Assembly (NCBI RefSeq): GCF_026107645.2
Contig: NZ_JAPCHV010000001.1
Location: forward strand, 1 to 64,000
DNA: 64,000 nt
Direction: 5' to 3'
DNA from: Flavobacterium sp. MFBS3-15
GTDB lineage: Bacteria; Bacteroidota; Bacteroidia; Flavobacteriales; Flavobacteriaceae
Notes under the pieces: generated by a model
Seen by the model: only the letters and a program-made list of their open reading frames with translations
Told to the model about the DNA's origin: nothing
Database searches by the model: none
Shown: piece after piece, positions 16,748 through 23,723 of the stretch
Position numbering within the stretch: the stretch's first letter is position 1
Layout of the letters: each line of letters opens with the position of its first letter
Made by a program: the position numbers and the translations under genes

Positions 16748-16762
16748 TCGAAAGTTGTAAAG

Positions 16763-16872
16763 TTGAAAGTCATAAAGTTAAAAGTCATAAAGTTAAAAGT
16801 CATAAAGTTAAAAGTCATAAAGTTGAAAGTCGGGAATTACTATAGATCCAACTTTTGACTTTATGACTTTCG
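16763..16872. repeat. 15-bp tandem repeat with inverted partner
   Basis: TTAAAAGTCATAAAG is repeated four times (16763-16822; first unit with one substitution) plus a partial fifth to 16831. An inverted copy, AACTTTTGACTTTATGACTT, starts at 16850. Array and inverted copy can pair into a long AT-rich hairpin between two convergent genes, which would serve as a terminator. No spacers exist, so it is not a CRISPR. Confidence 0.85.
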
Positions 16873-16889
16873 TCTTTTAACTATAGAGC

Positions 16890-17561
16890 CTACTTATTCC
16901 AGGAAATCTTCTTTATATACGCCTCGTCCTTAAGGCTGTCGACTGTCCGTAAAAAATGGCTGCCTGCCGAATTGAGTAGCTTCACTTCGATAACGAGGCT
17001 TTTTTTACGGCGTGTTACCGAAAAATCAGCAAAATCGACTTTCCTGTCTTCCAAAAGCTTGTTGATGATCTTACGGGGATTGGCATCGGCTTTTGCTGTA
17101 ATGGTAAGCGACTTATTGTGAAACTTGTCGGAGAATTTGCGCTGTAATACCTGCATTCCCCACAATATCAGGAAGGCCAATACTGTGGCGATCGAGGCTG
17201 CAAAATACATACCGCCGCCGGTAGCCATGCCTATACCGGCTACTGTCCATATGCCCGATGCCGTGGTAAGCCCCATTACGGTGCCGGGTTTCCGTAAAAG
17301 TATCGCCCCTGCCCCTATGAATCCAATGCCGCTGACAATCTGCGCAGCCACACGGGAAGGATCCAGCTCGGCGTAGCTTGCGCCTACAATGTCCTGAAAC
17401 CCGAATGACGATACCAGCATGATCAGTGCCGACCCCATGCTAACCAGCATGTGCGTGCGAAGCCCTGCCGCCCAGTCGCGCCGTTCGCGCTCCAGCCCTA
17501 TGACAGCCCCAAAGATGGCAGCCAGGAAAAGGCGAAGTAGAAGTTCAGGCCAGGATATCAT
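16890..17561 (-). CDS. MgtC/SapB family membrane protein
   Basis: A 223-residue inner-membrane protein with four to five hydrophobic segments in the first 140 residues and a soluble ACT-like tail. MgtC signatures are present: GLERERRDWAAGLRTHMLV (22-40), GIGFIGAGAILL and MGLTTASGIW. In Salmonella MgtC affects magnesium stress and F1Fo-ATPase; in other bacteria the role is less clear. The ATG at 17561 gives the typical start MISWPELLLRLFLA. It lies next to other putative stress genes and may share regulation with them; this is inference. Confidence 0.92.
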   Translation of the reverse strand: MISWPELLLRLFLAAIFGAVIGLERERRDWAAGLRTHMLVSMGSALIMLVSSFGFQDIVGASYAELDPSRVAAQIVSGIGFIGAGAILLRKPGTVMGLTTASGIWTVAGIGMATGGGMYFAASIATVLAFLILWGMQVLQRKFSDKFHNKSLTITAKADANPRKIINKLLEDRKVDFADFSVTRRKKSLVIEVKLLNSAGSHFLRTVDSLKDEAYIKKISWNK

Positions 17562-17612
17562 TATTTTTTAATTTAAAATTACTCAAATGCAACAAAACAG
17601 GCAAGCGCCGGC

Positions 17613-18080
17613 CTAATTGCGTAGCCGGGCAGCATATTCAGGCAATTTATACCCAAACATGGCGGATGTGGAAAAGATGAGGTGTGCAACAAAAAGCTGT
17701 CTGTAATATTTATAGCGGTCGTTATGCGGCGGATTCCTGTTCGCTTCAAACATGATTCTCCAGGCTATAATAGCTACGATACCGCTTGCTGCCCCCGCCA
17801 CAAGCCCTTTTAGGATGCCGGGTGATTTAAGCGACCTGTGCCATAGTACCCTGTAGCAGATAACGAATACCATACCTATGCCATAATGCGCCAGCCATCC
17901 CGCGGGATGCATTTTATCATTATTGATTTCCGGTAGATTGCCTGCAGTGCGTATGAGTTTGTTGAGCAGGACAGGTTCGGTAAACTGCTGTTTCTCCTTT
18001 TTGGATATGAGATAACTGTACAATGTCATGAAAGTCGTGCCCACCACCCCCGCCAGGACTATTTTTGCTGCCGTATTCAT
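17613..18080 (-). CDS. Hypothetical four-helix membrane protein
   Basis: A 155-residue protein with hydrophobic segments near residues 5-25, 62-82, 90-112 and 128-145, so an integral inner-membrane protein is expected. Conserved-looking features are HPAGWLAHYGIGMVF and FVAHLIFSTSAMFGY. I do not recognise a named family. It follows the small 47-residue gene at 18116 by 35 bases on the same strand, so it may belong to a short operon with the lipoprotein gene at 18264-18716. Confidence 0.8.
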   Translation of the reverse strand: MNTAAKIVLAGVVGTTFMTLYSYLISKKEKQQFTEPVLLNKLIRTAGNLPEINNDKMHPAGWLAHYGIGMVFVICYRVLWHRSLKSPGILKGLVAGAASGIVAIIAWRIMFEANRNPPHNDRYKYYRQLFVAHLIFSTSAMFGYKLPEYAARLRN

Positions 18081-18115
18081 GTTGCATAGTTTTTTGAGTT
18101 TATTTTGCGCAGGCG

Positions 18116-18259
18116 TCAGTCCGTAGAAAAAACCTCTGCGTTATAGTCCGGATCTTCGCCGGGACTGAATTTATCATTGTCCTTTTTTTCCGAAGTCCGG
18201 CCTGCAGGTATGGCAGTTTCCTTTTGCTCCTCCTTTTTTTTCGGATTATCGGTCATCAT
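18116..18259 (-). CDS. 47-residue hydrophilic protein
   Basis: An uninterrupted frame encodes MMTDNPKKKEEQKETAIP and continues to GEDPDYNAEVFSTD. It is highly charged, has no cysteine, no signal peptide and no hydrophobic segment, so it may be intrinsically disordered. The start codon lies four bases after the stop of the upstream lipoprotein gene (18264), a spacing that supports translation as part of the same transcript. No family recognised. Such short acidic and lysine-rich proteins are common among desiccation or general stress proteins, but that link is only a suggestion from context. Confidence 0.6.
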   Translation of the reverse strand: MMTDNPKKKEEQKETAIPAGRTSEKKDNDKFSPGEDPDYNAEVFSTD

Positions 18260-18263
18260 CAGT

Positions 18264-18716
18264 TTAGTTTTTCTGGTCCTCCGGACGTGTTACTTTCGAA
18301 TTATTGCCTGTGCTGCCGGTACCGGTACCCATTCCTGTACCCGATGTGCCGCCGCTGTTAATTGGCCTGCCCTGCGCATCCCTCGCGGTACTGCTGCTGT
18401 TTTCGATGCGGTTGGTTATTTCTTCTTCAGTAAGGGCTTCACCTTTTGATGTGCCATTGTTTGTGCCCTTGCCGCCGGTAGCGGTGCCATTGGTCCCGGC
18501 TGCATTCCCGCTCCTGTATGTTGAGGTTGAAGTTGCTGTGGTACTGTCAGTAACGGTTACAGAGGTAGTGTCAGCAGTTTCACTGCCTTCATTATATGTA
18601 GACGCGTCATCGCTTTTGTCTTTACGGCTGCAGCTGTCGCATGATGTTGTAATGTTTAGGCCGGCTATAAGGATTGCCGGTACAATGGCTTTTTTTAACA
18701 GGGCTGGTGTTTTCAT
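18264..18716 (-). CDS. Low-complexity lipoprotein
   Basis: A 150-residue protein with an N-terminal signal and lipobox-like TTSC (Cys26; a second Cys at 29). The mature part is dominated by Ser, Thr, Gly and Asn, including a GTGMGTGTGSTG stretch; only EALTEEEITNRIENSSS looks structured. It is probably a surface or periplasmic lipoprotein. Thr-rich tracts of this sort are frequent O-glycosylation targets in Bacteroidota, and DST/DTT motifs do occur here. Function unknown. It heads a minus-strand run with the 47-residue protein and the membrane protein at 17613. Confidence 0.7.
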   Translation of the reverse strand: MKTPALLKKAIVPAILIAGLNITTSCDSCSRKDKSDDASTYNEGSETADTTSVTVTDSTTATSTSTYRSGNAAGTNGTATGGKGTNNGTSKGEALTEEEITNRIENSSSTARDAQGRPINSGGTSGTGMGTGTGSTGNNSKVTRPEDQKN

Positions 18717-18807
18717 GGCTTTTGGATATTTGTGGTTTGTAACTAAAATTACCCAATAAAACGAAGCGGTTTTCCTAATAAAACACTAATTGGCAATACT
18801 ATAACAA

Positions 18808-19098
18808 TCAGTTTTCGGATGGTTCCTCTTTTTCGCCCACCACATATTTATACCAAAGCTTTATGCACAGTATCGTTCCGCACAGTACTGCAGCAATCAC
18901 ATTGCCAAGTATCACTGGGAGGTCGCTGCGAATGATGCCATAGGCTGTCCACATTGAAAGCCCGAGGAACAGCATAGCATAAGCAGGGGCAGAGAGGCTT
19001 TTGGTAGAGCGGGTGCGTATTACCTTTATGGCTTGGGGCACATTGGCCACTGTGGTAAAAAAAGCTGCAGCCAAACCAAGAATTTCAATATAATCCAT
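18808..19098 (-). CDS. SemiSWEET sugar transporter
   Basis: A 96-residue, three-helix membrane protein of the SemiSWEET/PQ-loop family, which dimerises to form a sugar uniporter. The first helix carries the PQ motif (FFTTVANVPQAIKVIRTRST, 14-33), the second YAMLFLGLSMWTAYGI and the third LPVILGNVIAAVLCGTI with the conserved Asn that lines the substrate site. The length is standard for the family. Substrate cannot be told from sequence. The gene at 19101 ends two bases before this start, so they are probably co-transcribed. Confidence 0.9.
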   Translation of the reverse strand: MDYIEILGLAAAFFTTVANVPQAIKVIRTRSTKSLSAPAYAMLFLGLSMWTAYGIIRSDLPVILGNVIAAVLCGTILCIKLWYKYVVGEKEEPSEN

Positions 19099-19100
19099 AG

Positions 19101-19325
19101 TTATAATTTCTTTTCGAATTTTTCCTTTACGGTTTGGCTGATGTAGGTGCTTAGTCCCCTGCCTGCCACGGCCAGTTTTTTCATTTTTTCGATAATTCGT
19201 TTGCCGGCGCTTGCATAGGTGTATAGATATTTATCATCGGGGCCAAATGCTACAGCTATGCTGTCGCTCCCGATCTCGTAGGCAGTGACCCCTGAATTAC
19301 CGTCAAGGTTTTTGTATCGCGGCAT
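19101..19325 (-). CDS. Small KTSC-like domain protein
   Basis: A 74-residue cytoplasmic protein. The pattern YEIGSDSIAVAF...YLYTYASAGKRIIEKMKKLAVAGRGLSTYI resembles the KTSC domain (small proteins linked with RNA or nucleic-acid functions), although the K-T-S-C residues themselves are replaced, so assignment is tentative. It is translated just upstream of the SemiSWEET gene with a two-base gap. Function unknown. Confidence 0.65.
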   Translation of the reverse strand: MPRYKNLDGNSGVTAYEIGSDSIAVAFGPDDKYLYTYASAGKRIIEKMKKLAVAGRGLSTYISQTVKEKFEKKL

Positions 19326-19464
19326 CTCATCATAGTTTCTATAAAGATAGTGAACATTGTAATCGGCAGTGCTTTCATTAACTTGCAGTTAACCTCAGCG
19401 GGACGTTAAAAACCTTAACTGAAAATGCTCTTAAAAAACGGGCTTTTTTACGAAAAGTTTAAGC

Positions 19465-19516
19465 GTTAACGTTAACCAAATCTTGTGATATAACTGTTTT
19501 GCATAAAGTAATTTTA
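19465..19516 (+). promoter_or_regulatory. Putative operator and -7 element
   Basis: GTTAACGTTAAC (19465-19476) is two adjacent palindromes and is itself palindromic. TAATTTTA at 19509-19516 matches 7 of 8 positions of the -7 element and lies 30 bases before the ATG at 19546. An operator role for the palindrome is a guess from symmetry. Confidence 0.3.
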
Positions 19517-19545
19517 CAGTATAGAAACACAAAAATCCGGAAATC

Positions 19546-19851
19546 ATGAAAAAGATTATTTTATCCCTAGCAGCATTATTTGGAACATTGGCCGTATCAG
19601 CACAATCATATCCAAAACAACCGGACCCAACTATTTATGAGGTTGTTAAATACCAGAAACCTGTAACGGAAGAACCCGTAACTGAAGAACCTGCCAAGGC
19701 AGAAAATGCAGAGAGCAAAGCCGACAGTGTTCAGGAGAATACGAATACAGGAAGCAAATCCGAAACTGACACCAACACGGCAGCAGTTAAAACCACTGCA
19801 ACCGCTGTTGCTGTAAATGAGAAAAAGTCACCGGCCAGGAAAGAAAAGTAA
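19546..19851 (+). CDS. Small secreted low-complexity protein
   Basis: A 101-residue protein with signal peptide MKKIILSLAALFGTLAVSAQ, closely similar to that of the gene at 15467. The mature part has a repeated TEEP motif (KPVTEEPVTEEPAKAE) and is rich in Glu, Lys, Thr and Ala, with no Cys. It is likely disordered and periplasmic or exported. No family recognised. The signal-peptide similarity suggests that the two genes descend from a common ancestor or have exchanged 5' ends. Confidence 0.75.
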   Translation: MKKIILSLAALFGTLAVSAQSYPKQPDPTIYEVVKYQKPVTEEPVTEEPAKAENAESKADSVQENTNTGSKSETDTNTAAVKTTATAVAVNEKKSPARKEK

Positions 19852-19871
19852 CAAATACCCTTCTATAACAG

Positions 19872-19904
19872 AAAAGCTGCATACGTGCAGCTTTTTTTTT
19901 TTTG
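19872..19904 (+). terminator. Strong intrinsic terminator
   Basis: AAAAGCTGCA (19872-19881), loop TACG, TGCAGCTTTT (19886-19895), followed by more T residues. It ends the transcript of the gene at 19546. Confidence 0.9.
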
Positions 19905-19927
19905 TGCCTGTGGCTTTACATTATGTT

Positions 19928-20203
19928 TTACATAAATCCATGCCTGTCGGGATTATTATCGGTACGGGTGATGTTCCTCCCGTCGCGAACCGGAGTTCTT
20001 TTAGTGATCTCGTGCAGCTCATGGTCGTGGTAATTGTGGTATCCGCCCGACTTAGCCGTTTTCGGGAAGGTGGCAAGCTCATCAGGATTGACGAGCGCAG
20101 GGTCTTCATAAGGCATCATTGAATAATCATTAGGGTGCCTCTCGTTCATGTGTCCGCCCAAATCACCCTGATCCCGGCGGCCGTTGTTTGATTGATGTCC
20201 CAT
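19928..20203 (-). CDS. Small hydrophilic protein, tandem paralogue A
   Basis: A 91-residue protein (MGHQSNNGRRDQGDLGGHMN...). It shares a central box PYEDPALVNPDELATFPK and a C-terminal box RTPVRDGRNITRTDNNP..HGFM with the protein encoded directly upstream at 20312. It is very hydrophilic, rich in His, Asn, Asp and Arg, lacks Cys and any signal, and may be disordered. The ATG at 20203 is chosen because residues before it diverge from the paralogue. I do not recognise the family. Its neighbours are DUF892 and SDR stress genes. Confidence 0.75.
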   Translation of the reverse strand: MGHQSNNGRRDQGDLGGHMNERHPNDYSMMPYEDPALVNPDELATFPKTAKSGGYHNYHDHELHEITKRTPVRDGRNITRTDNNPDRHGFM

Positions 20204-20286
20204 AATCGTTTGATTTGTAGTTGTATAAAGATACAATTTTTTAATCAATCTTTAACATGGGGAGCGTTAATTTATAAATCCTGCAT

Positions 20287-20307
20287 AAAAAAAGGGCCGA
20301 AGCCCTT
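20287..20307 (-). terminator. Intrinsic terminator with UUCG loop
   Basis: Read on the minus strand, AAGGGC-TTCG-GCCCTT followed by TTTTTAT, five bases after the end of the gene at 20312. A UUCG tetraloop makes a very stable hairpin. Confidence 0.85.
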
Positions 20308-20311
20308 AGTA

Positions 20312-20617
20312 TTACATAAACCCGTCGTTGTTGGGATCATTGTCTGTACGGATAATGTTCCGGCCTTCACGCACCGGCGATCTCCGGTTTACCAGATGGG
20401 TTTCATTTTCTGCTTCAAGCTCTGCAGCATCCATGATCTCCGATTTCTTCGGGAATGATGCCAGCTCTTCCGGGTTTATCACTGCCGGGTCATCATACGG
20501 CAAAGTGGGGTCCGGTTTCAGGTTTTTTATCTCTTCGAGCCTGCTCTCATGGCCCTGTATCTCATTTGTCCTGCGGCCCTGATAGTTGTCATTTCGGCCA
20601 TTTGCATTATTTTCCAT
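20312..20617 (-). CDS. Small hydrophilic protein, tandem paralogue B
   Basis: A 101-residue protein (MENNANGRNDNYQGRRTNEI...). It shares PYDDPAVINPEELASFPK and RRSPVREGRNIIRTDNDP..DGFM with the gene at 19928, so the pair arose by tandem duplication. The N-terminal third differs. It is charged, without Cys or hydrophobic segments. A terminator separates it from paralogue A, so each copy has its own promoter. The conserved boxes contain Pro, Tyr and acidic residues that suggest a short binding motif. No family recognised. Confidence 0.75.
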   Translation of the reverse strand: MENNANGRNDNYQGRRTNEIQGHESRLEEIKNLKPDPTLPYDDPAVINPEELASFPKKSEIMDAAELEAENETHLVNRRSPVREGRNIIRTDNDPNNDGFM

Positions 20618-20642
20618 GGTATTAAATTTTAGTATTAATAAA

Positions 20643-21497
20643 TTATCCTCCTGTCATTTCGCCACCGTTTATGTGTATTACCTGCCCTGTAATATAGGAA
20701 GCATCCTCACTGGCAAGAAATACATAGGCAGGCCCTACCTCACTTGGCTGCCCCGCGCGCTTCATCGGTGTATCCTGCCCAAATTTAGCCACCTCATCAG
20801 GCTCAAAGCTTGCAGGGATTAAAGGTGTCCATACAGGTCCTGGCGCTATGCCGTTTACGCGTATGCCCTTTTCAGCGAGCATGGCTGATGTGGAGCGTGT
20901 AAATGTTACTATTGCCCCCTTGGTGCTGCTATAGTCTATCAGGTGTTCGCTGCCCCTGTAGGCAGTCACCGAGGTAGTGTTGATGATGCTGTCGCCCTTT
21001 GCCAGGTGTTTGAGCGCTTCACGCGTCATGTAGAAAAACGGGTAAATGTTTGTTTCAAATGTCTCCCGTACCTGTTCGCCGGTTATATCTTTAAATTCCT
21101 TTTCAGGAAATTGTACCGCAGCATTGTTTACCAGTATATTGAGCGCGCCCAGTTCGGCGACAGTTTTTTGTACTGCTTTTTTGCAAAACTCCTCGTCTTT
21201 AAGGTCGCCGCTTATCAGCAGGCATTTACGGCCCTGTTCCTCCACAAGCTTTTTGGTGTCTTCAGCATCCTTGTGCTCGTTGTAATAAACGATGGCTACA
21301 TCAGCGCCCTCATGGGCAAAATGCACTACAGCGCTGCGGCCTATGCCGCTGTCCCCGCCGGTTACGAGTGCCACTTTTCCCTGCAGCCTGCCACTGCCTT
21401 TATAATCCTTCCGGATAAATTCCGGCTCAGGCATCATTTTATGCTCGTCGCCCGGCTGGCTTTGCTCCTGCTGTGGGAATGAAGTTGGTTTTTCCAT
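20643..21497 (-). CDS. SDR family oxidoreductase (YghA/GSP39-like)
   Basis: A 284-residue NAD(P)-dependent short-chain dehydrogenase with the extended N-terminus typical of the YghA/general stress protein 39 group (PTSFPQQEQSQPGDEHKM). TGGDSGIGRSA is the cofactor glycine motif, NNAAVQ follows, and the catalytic Ser-Tyr-Lys are in NTTSVTAYRGSEHLIDYSSTKGA as two shorter blocks. PGPVWTPLIPASF is diagnostic of the group. Homologues are induced by ethanol, salt or oxidative stress in Bacillus. The DUF892 gene lies 14 bases upstream on the same strand, giving a two-gene stress operon. Confidence 0.92.
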   Translation of the reverse strand: MEKPTSFPQQEQSQPGDEHKMMPEPEFIRKDYKGSGRLQGKVALVTGGDSGIGRSAVVHFAHEGADVAIVYYNEHKDAEDTKKLVEEQGRKCLLISGDLKDEEFCKKAVQKTVAELGALNILVNNAAVQFPEKEFKDITGEQVRETFETNIYPFFYMTREALKHLAKGDSIINTTSVTAYRGSEHLIDYSSTKGAIVTFTRSTSAMLAEKGIRVNGIAPGPVWTPLIPASFEPDEVAKFGQDTPMKRAGQPSEVGPAYVFLASEDASYITGQVIHINGGEMTGG

Positions 21498-21511
21498 AGC
21501 ATTTATCGTAT

Positions 21512-22039
21512 TTAAATTTCTTTATCGGCTGCTTCAATATTGATATGCGATTCAGCGATGGATGTCAGCAGCAGGTCGGCGCCTTTTTCTTCATTCAGGG
21601 TCTCTTCCAGCAGCAGTACGACATCCTCTTCCCGCAACGCTATGGCATAAGCCCTCATCGTGCCGTAACAGGCAATTTCGTAATGCTTTATTTTTTGGAG
21701 CACACCTATAAGGCCCGCGTCGCGCACTACACCCGGCTTTGTAGCCTCTATGAATTCAAGGGCTTCTTTCAGCAGGCACTGGACGGTCTCATACTGCTCT
21801 TCCTCCGCTTCCAGGCCGATTGCCCTGAAGATGTCCTCAATACGCCCGATGTGCCCATTGGTTACAAAACGGTGGCGCTCCAGCAATCCTGTCAAATCTT
21901 TCGAAGTGGCACTCTTTATGATACTGCCCAGGATATTTACCATGGCGCTTTCCGCCCAGTATAGTTGCCGGAGCTGTTTCTCAAAAAGTCCCCTAAGTTC
22001 ACGGGCTTCATTATGGCTTTTTGCAATGGCTGCTATCAT
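21512..22039 (-). CDS. Ferritin-like DUF892 (YciE/YciF) family protein
   Basis: A 175-residue four-helix protein of the DUF892 family. LFEKQLRQLYWAESAMVNIL and the paired carboxylate/histidine helices (HRFVTNGHIGRIEDIF; KIKHYEIACYGTMRAYA; LLLEETLNEEKGADLLLTSIA) fit a dinuclear-metal ferritin-like bundle. Family members are induced by osmotic or oxidative stress. The ATG at 22039 is preferred to a TTG 15 codons earlier. It is transcribed with the SDR gene. An inverted repeat in the upstream divergent region is a possible control site. Confidence 0.9.
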   Translation of the reverse strand: MIAAIAKSHNEARELRGLFEKQLRQLYWAESAMVNILGSIIKSATSKDLTGLLERHRFVTNGHIGRIEDIFRAIGLEAEEEQYETVQCLLKEALEFIEATKPGVVRDAGLIGVLQKIKHYEIACYGTMRAYAIALREEDVVLLLEETLNEEKGADLLLTSIAESHINIEAADKEI

Positions 22040-22149
22040 GCTTTTTGCTTTTGTTTTTATAAAGTTACCAATCTCAAAACGCAATGGCAGGACAATTAAC
22101 TCGGGATTAACAGCCTTAATTTAAATTGTTTGTGTAACTCATCGTTAAA

Positions 22150-22179
22150 AATTAGCACTTGAACGTTTTTTTGCTAATT
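22150..22179. promoter_or_regulatory. 8-bp inverted repeat in divergent promoter region
   Basis: AATTAGCA (22150-22157), 14 bases, TGCTAATT (22172-22179), between the DUF892 gene (minus) and the lipoprotein gene (plus). The spacing suits a dimeric regulator, but the site is proposed from symmetry alone. Confidence 0.3.
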
Positions 22180-22259
22180 AATTTTCGAATAAAGTTTTGC
22201 GTCAATAAGTTTGCCCTGAAAAACATCTGTAATTATTACCACCTTACTACCACGAATAC

Positions 22260-22748
22260 ATGAAAAAGCTTTTGCTATTGCCCGTTTTATTGTTTTTTGC
22301 TTCTTGTTCAACCGATGATATGACACAGGATGATGCATCGGCCGAAACAGCGTTCAGGACTTTGACATCAGTAACAAACCCAACCTGCCTGGATGCGGTG
22401 AATGGCACTGTTACCGTAGATCTTTCCCAGGGAATCAATAAGCCCATACTTGTTTTTACGGCATCGCTTACCGGCATGTCTCCCAATGTAAATTACAGGG
22501 CAAGGATAGAGATGGAAAACCTTTCTGATTGCGAAGATCAAACAAGCGGTACAGGCGCGACAGTTTCTTACGCCAGCGGTACAGTTACTTCTTTGCCAGC
22601 CGGCCAGGCTACTATAACGGTTGGCTACCAGTCATTACCTGCTTTTGCCTGCTACAGGTGGAGGGTAGTGGTTGACGGTGGAACGATAATGAAGGGGCGC
22701 GGACCTTGTACTACCGTTTCTCAATGGTACGAAGCCCCGCTTTTTTAA
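22260..22748 (+). CDS. Lipoprotein of unknown function
   Basis: A 162-residue lipoprotein (LLFFASC, Cys16). The mature part appears to be a single beta-sandwich: four further cysteines (in NPTCLDAV, SDCEDQ, AFACYRW and GPCTTV) could make two disulfides, consistent with a location outside the cytoplasm. No family is recognised. It is followed by its own terminator, so it is monocistronic. Confidence 0.75.
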   Translation: MKKLLLLPVLLFFASCSTDDMTQDDASAETAFRTLTSVTNPTCLDAVNGTVTVDLSQGINKPILVFTASLTGMSPNVNYRARIEMENLSDCEDQTSGTGATVSYASGTVTSLPAGQATITVGYQSLPAFACYRWRVVVDGGTIMKGRGPCTTVSQWYEAPLF

Positions 22749-22780
22749 CCTGGACTTTGATTTTTTTTAATAGTGGAAGA

Positions 22781-22809
22781 AACCACCGGTGCTGCCGGTG
22801 GTTTTTTTA
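22781..22809 (+). terminator. Intrinsic terminator
   Basis: AACCACCGG (22781-22789), loop TGCTG, CCGGTGGTT (22795-22803), followed by TTTTT. It closes the lipoprotein gene at 22260. Confidence 0.9.
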
Positions 22810-22865
22810 CTTAAAAAATCAAAAAAAAATAGGCATTCGCGGACGGTGTTCGTAATTTTACGAAA

Positions 22866-23723
22866 ATGAGAATTATGAAAAACCTTACCGTTGTTATCAC
22901 CGTACTGCTTCCGTTGCTTTTTTCATGCAACGATCCCGGCCTTCTCGAAGAAAAAGGAAAGCTGGACCTGAAAGAGGTTTCCGGCCTTGAGTACATCCCA
23001 AACTCGGGACTTTGGGCGCTCGAAGACAGTGGTAACGATAACAAGCTGTATACAATTGACGAAAAAGGGAATATACTTAAAACCTATACCGTCGCCAATG
23101 CTAAAAACAACGACTGGGAAGACCTTGCGTCGGATGCCAAGGGCAATCTCTATATTGGAGATTTTGGTAATAATGACAACAAGCGCCGCGACCTGGCCAT
23201 TTATAAACTGAATGCAGGCAAATATGACAGCATTGCAGCAAAGGTTGAATTTTATTATCCGGGTCAAAAGGCCTTCCCTCCAAAGAAATCGGAAATGCTA
23301 TATGATGCCGAAGCTTTTTTTGAGCATAATGGCACTTTTTACATTTTTACAAAAAACAGGAGCAAGGGATTTGACGGCAGTTTTGCAATGTATAGCGTGC
23401 CTAACGCAGAGGGCAGGCACGAAGCAAAGCTGATGGCTTCATTAAAATCCTGCGGAAATTATAACAAGTGTGCGATAACCGCAGCCGACATCAGCCCCGA
23501 CGGGAAGACCGCCGTATTGCTTTCGGGCGATAAAATATGGCTGATGCCGGGATTTGGCGACGGTAATTATGAACTGCAGCCTGTAGAGCTGGGTTTCATT
23601 ACGCAAAAGGAGGGACTCGCTTTTAAGGATGCCGATGTACTTTTTGTTGCGGATGAGAAAGACAAGCACGCAGGGGGCAGGCTGTATGAAACGAAACTGT
23701 CTATTTTAAAGGCCAAAATTTAA
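22866..23723 (+). CDS. Beta-propeller-like lipoprotein
   Basis: A 285-residue lipoprotein (LLPLLFSC near residue 20). Repeated blades such as SGLEYIPNSGLWALEDSGN, DLASDAKGNLYIGDFGNN and AADISPDGKTAVLLSGDK indicate a six-bladed propeller of the NHL or SMP30-like kind. Ligand unknown. A TAATTTTA element at 22853-22860 lies five bases before the ATG at 22866, so the message would be leaderless and this start favoured; MKNLTVV at 22875 is the alternative. The last 18 bases overlap the convergent gene at 23706. Confidence 0.75.
   Translation: MRIMKNLTVVITVLLPLLFSCNDPGLLEEKGKLDLKEVSGLEYIPNSGLWALEDSGNDNKLYTIDEKGNILKTYTVANAKNNDWEDLASDAKGNLYIGDFGNNDNKRRDLAIYKLNAGKYDSIAAKVEFYYPGQKAFPPKKSEMLYDAEAFFEHNGTFYIFTKNRSKGFDGSFAMYSVPNAEGRHEAKLMASLKSCGNYNKCAITAADISPDGKTAVLLSGDKIWLMPGFGDGNYELQPVELGFITQKEGLAFKDADVLFVADEKDKHAGGRLYETKLSILKAKI

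Noticed and set aside
16763..16872. Possible CRISPR array
   Set aside because: The 15-base units are directly adjacent with no spacers, and no cas gene is present.
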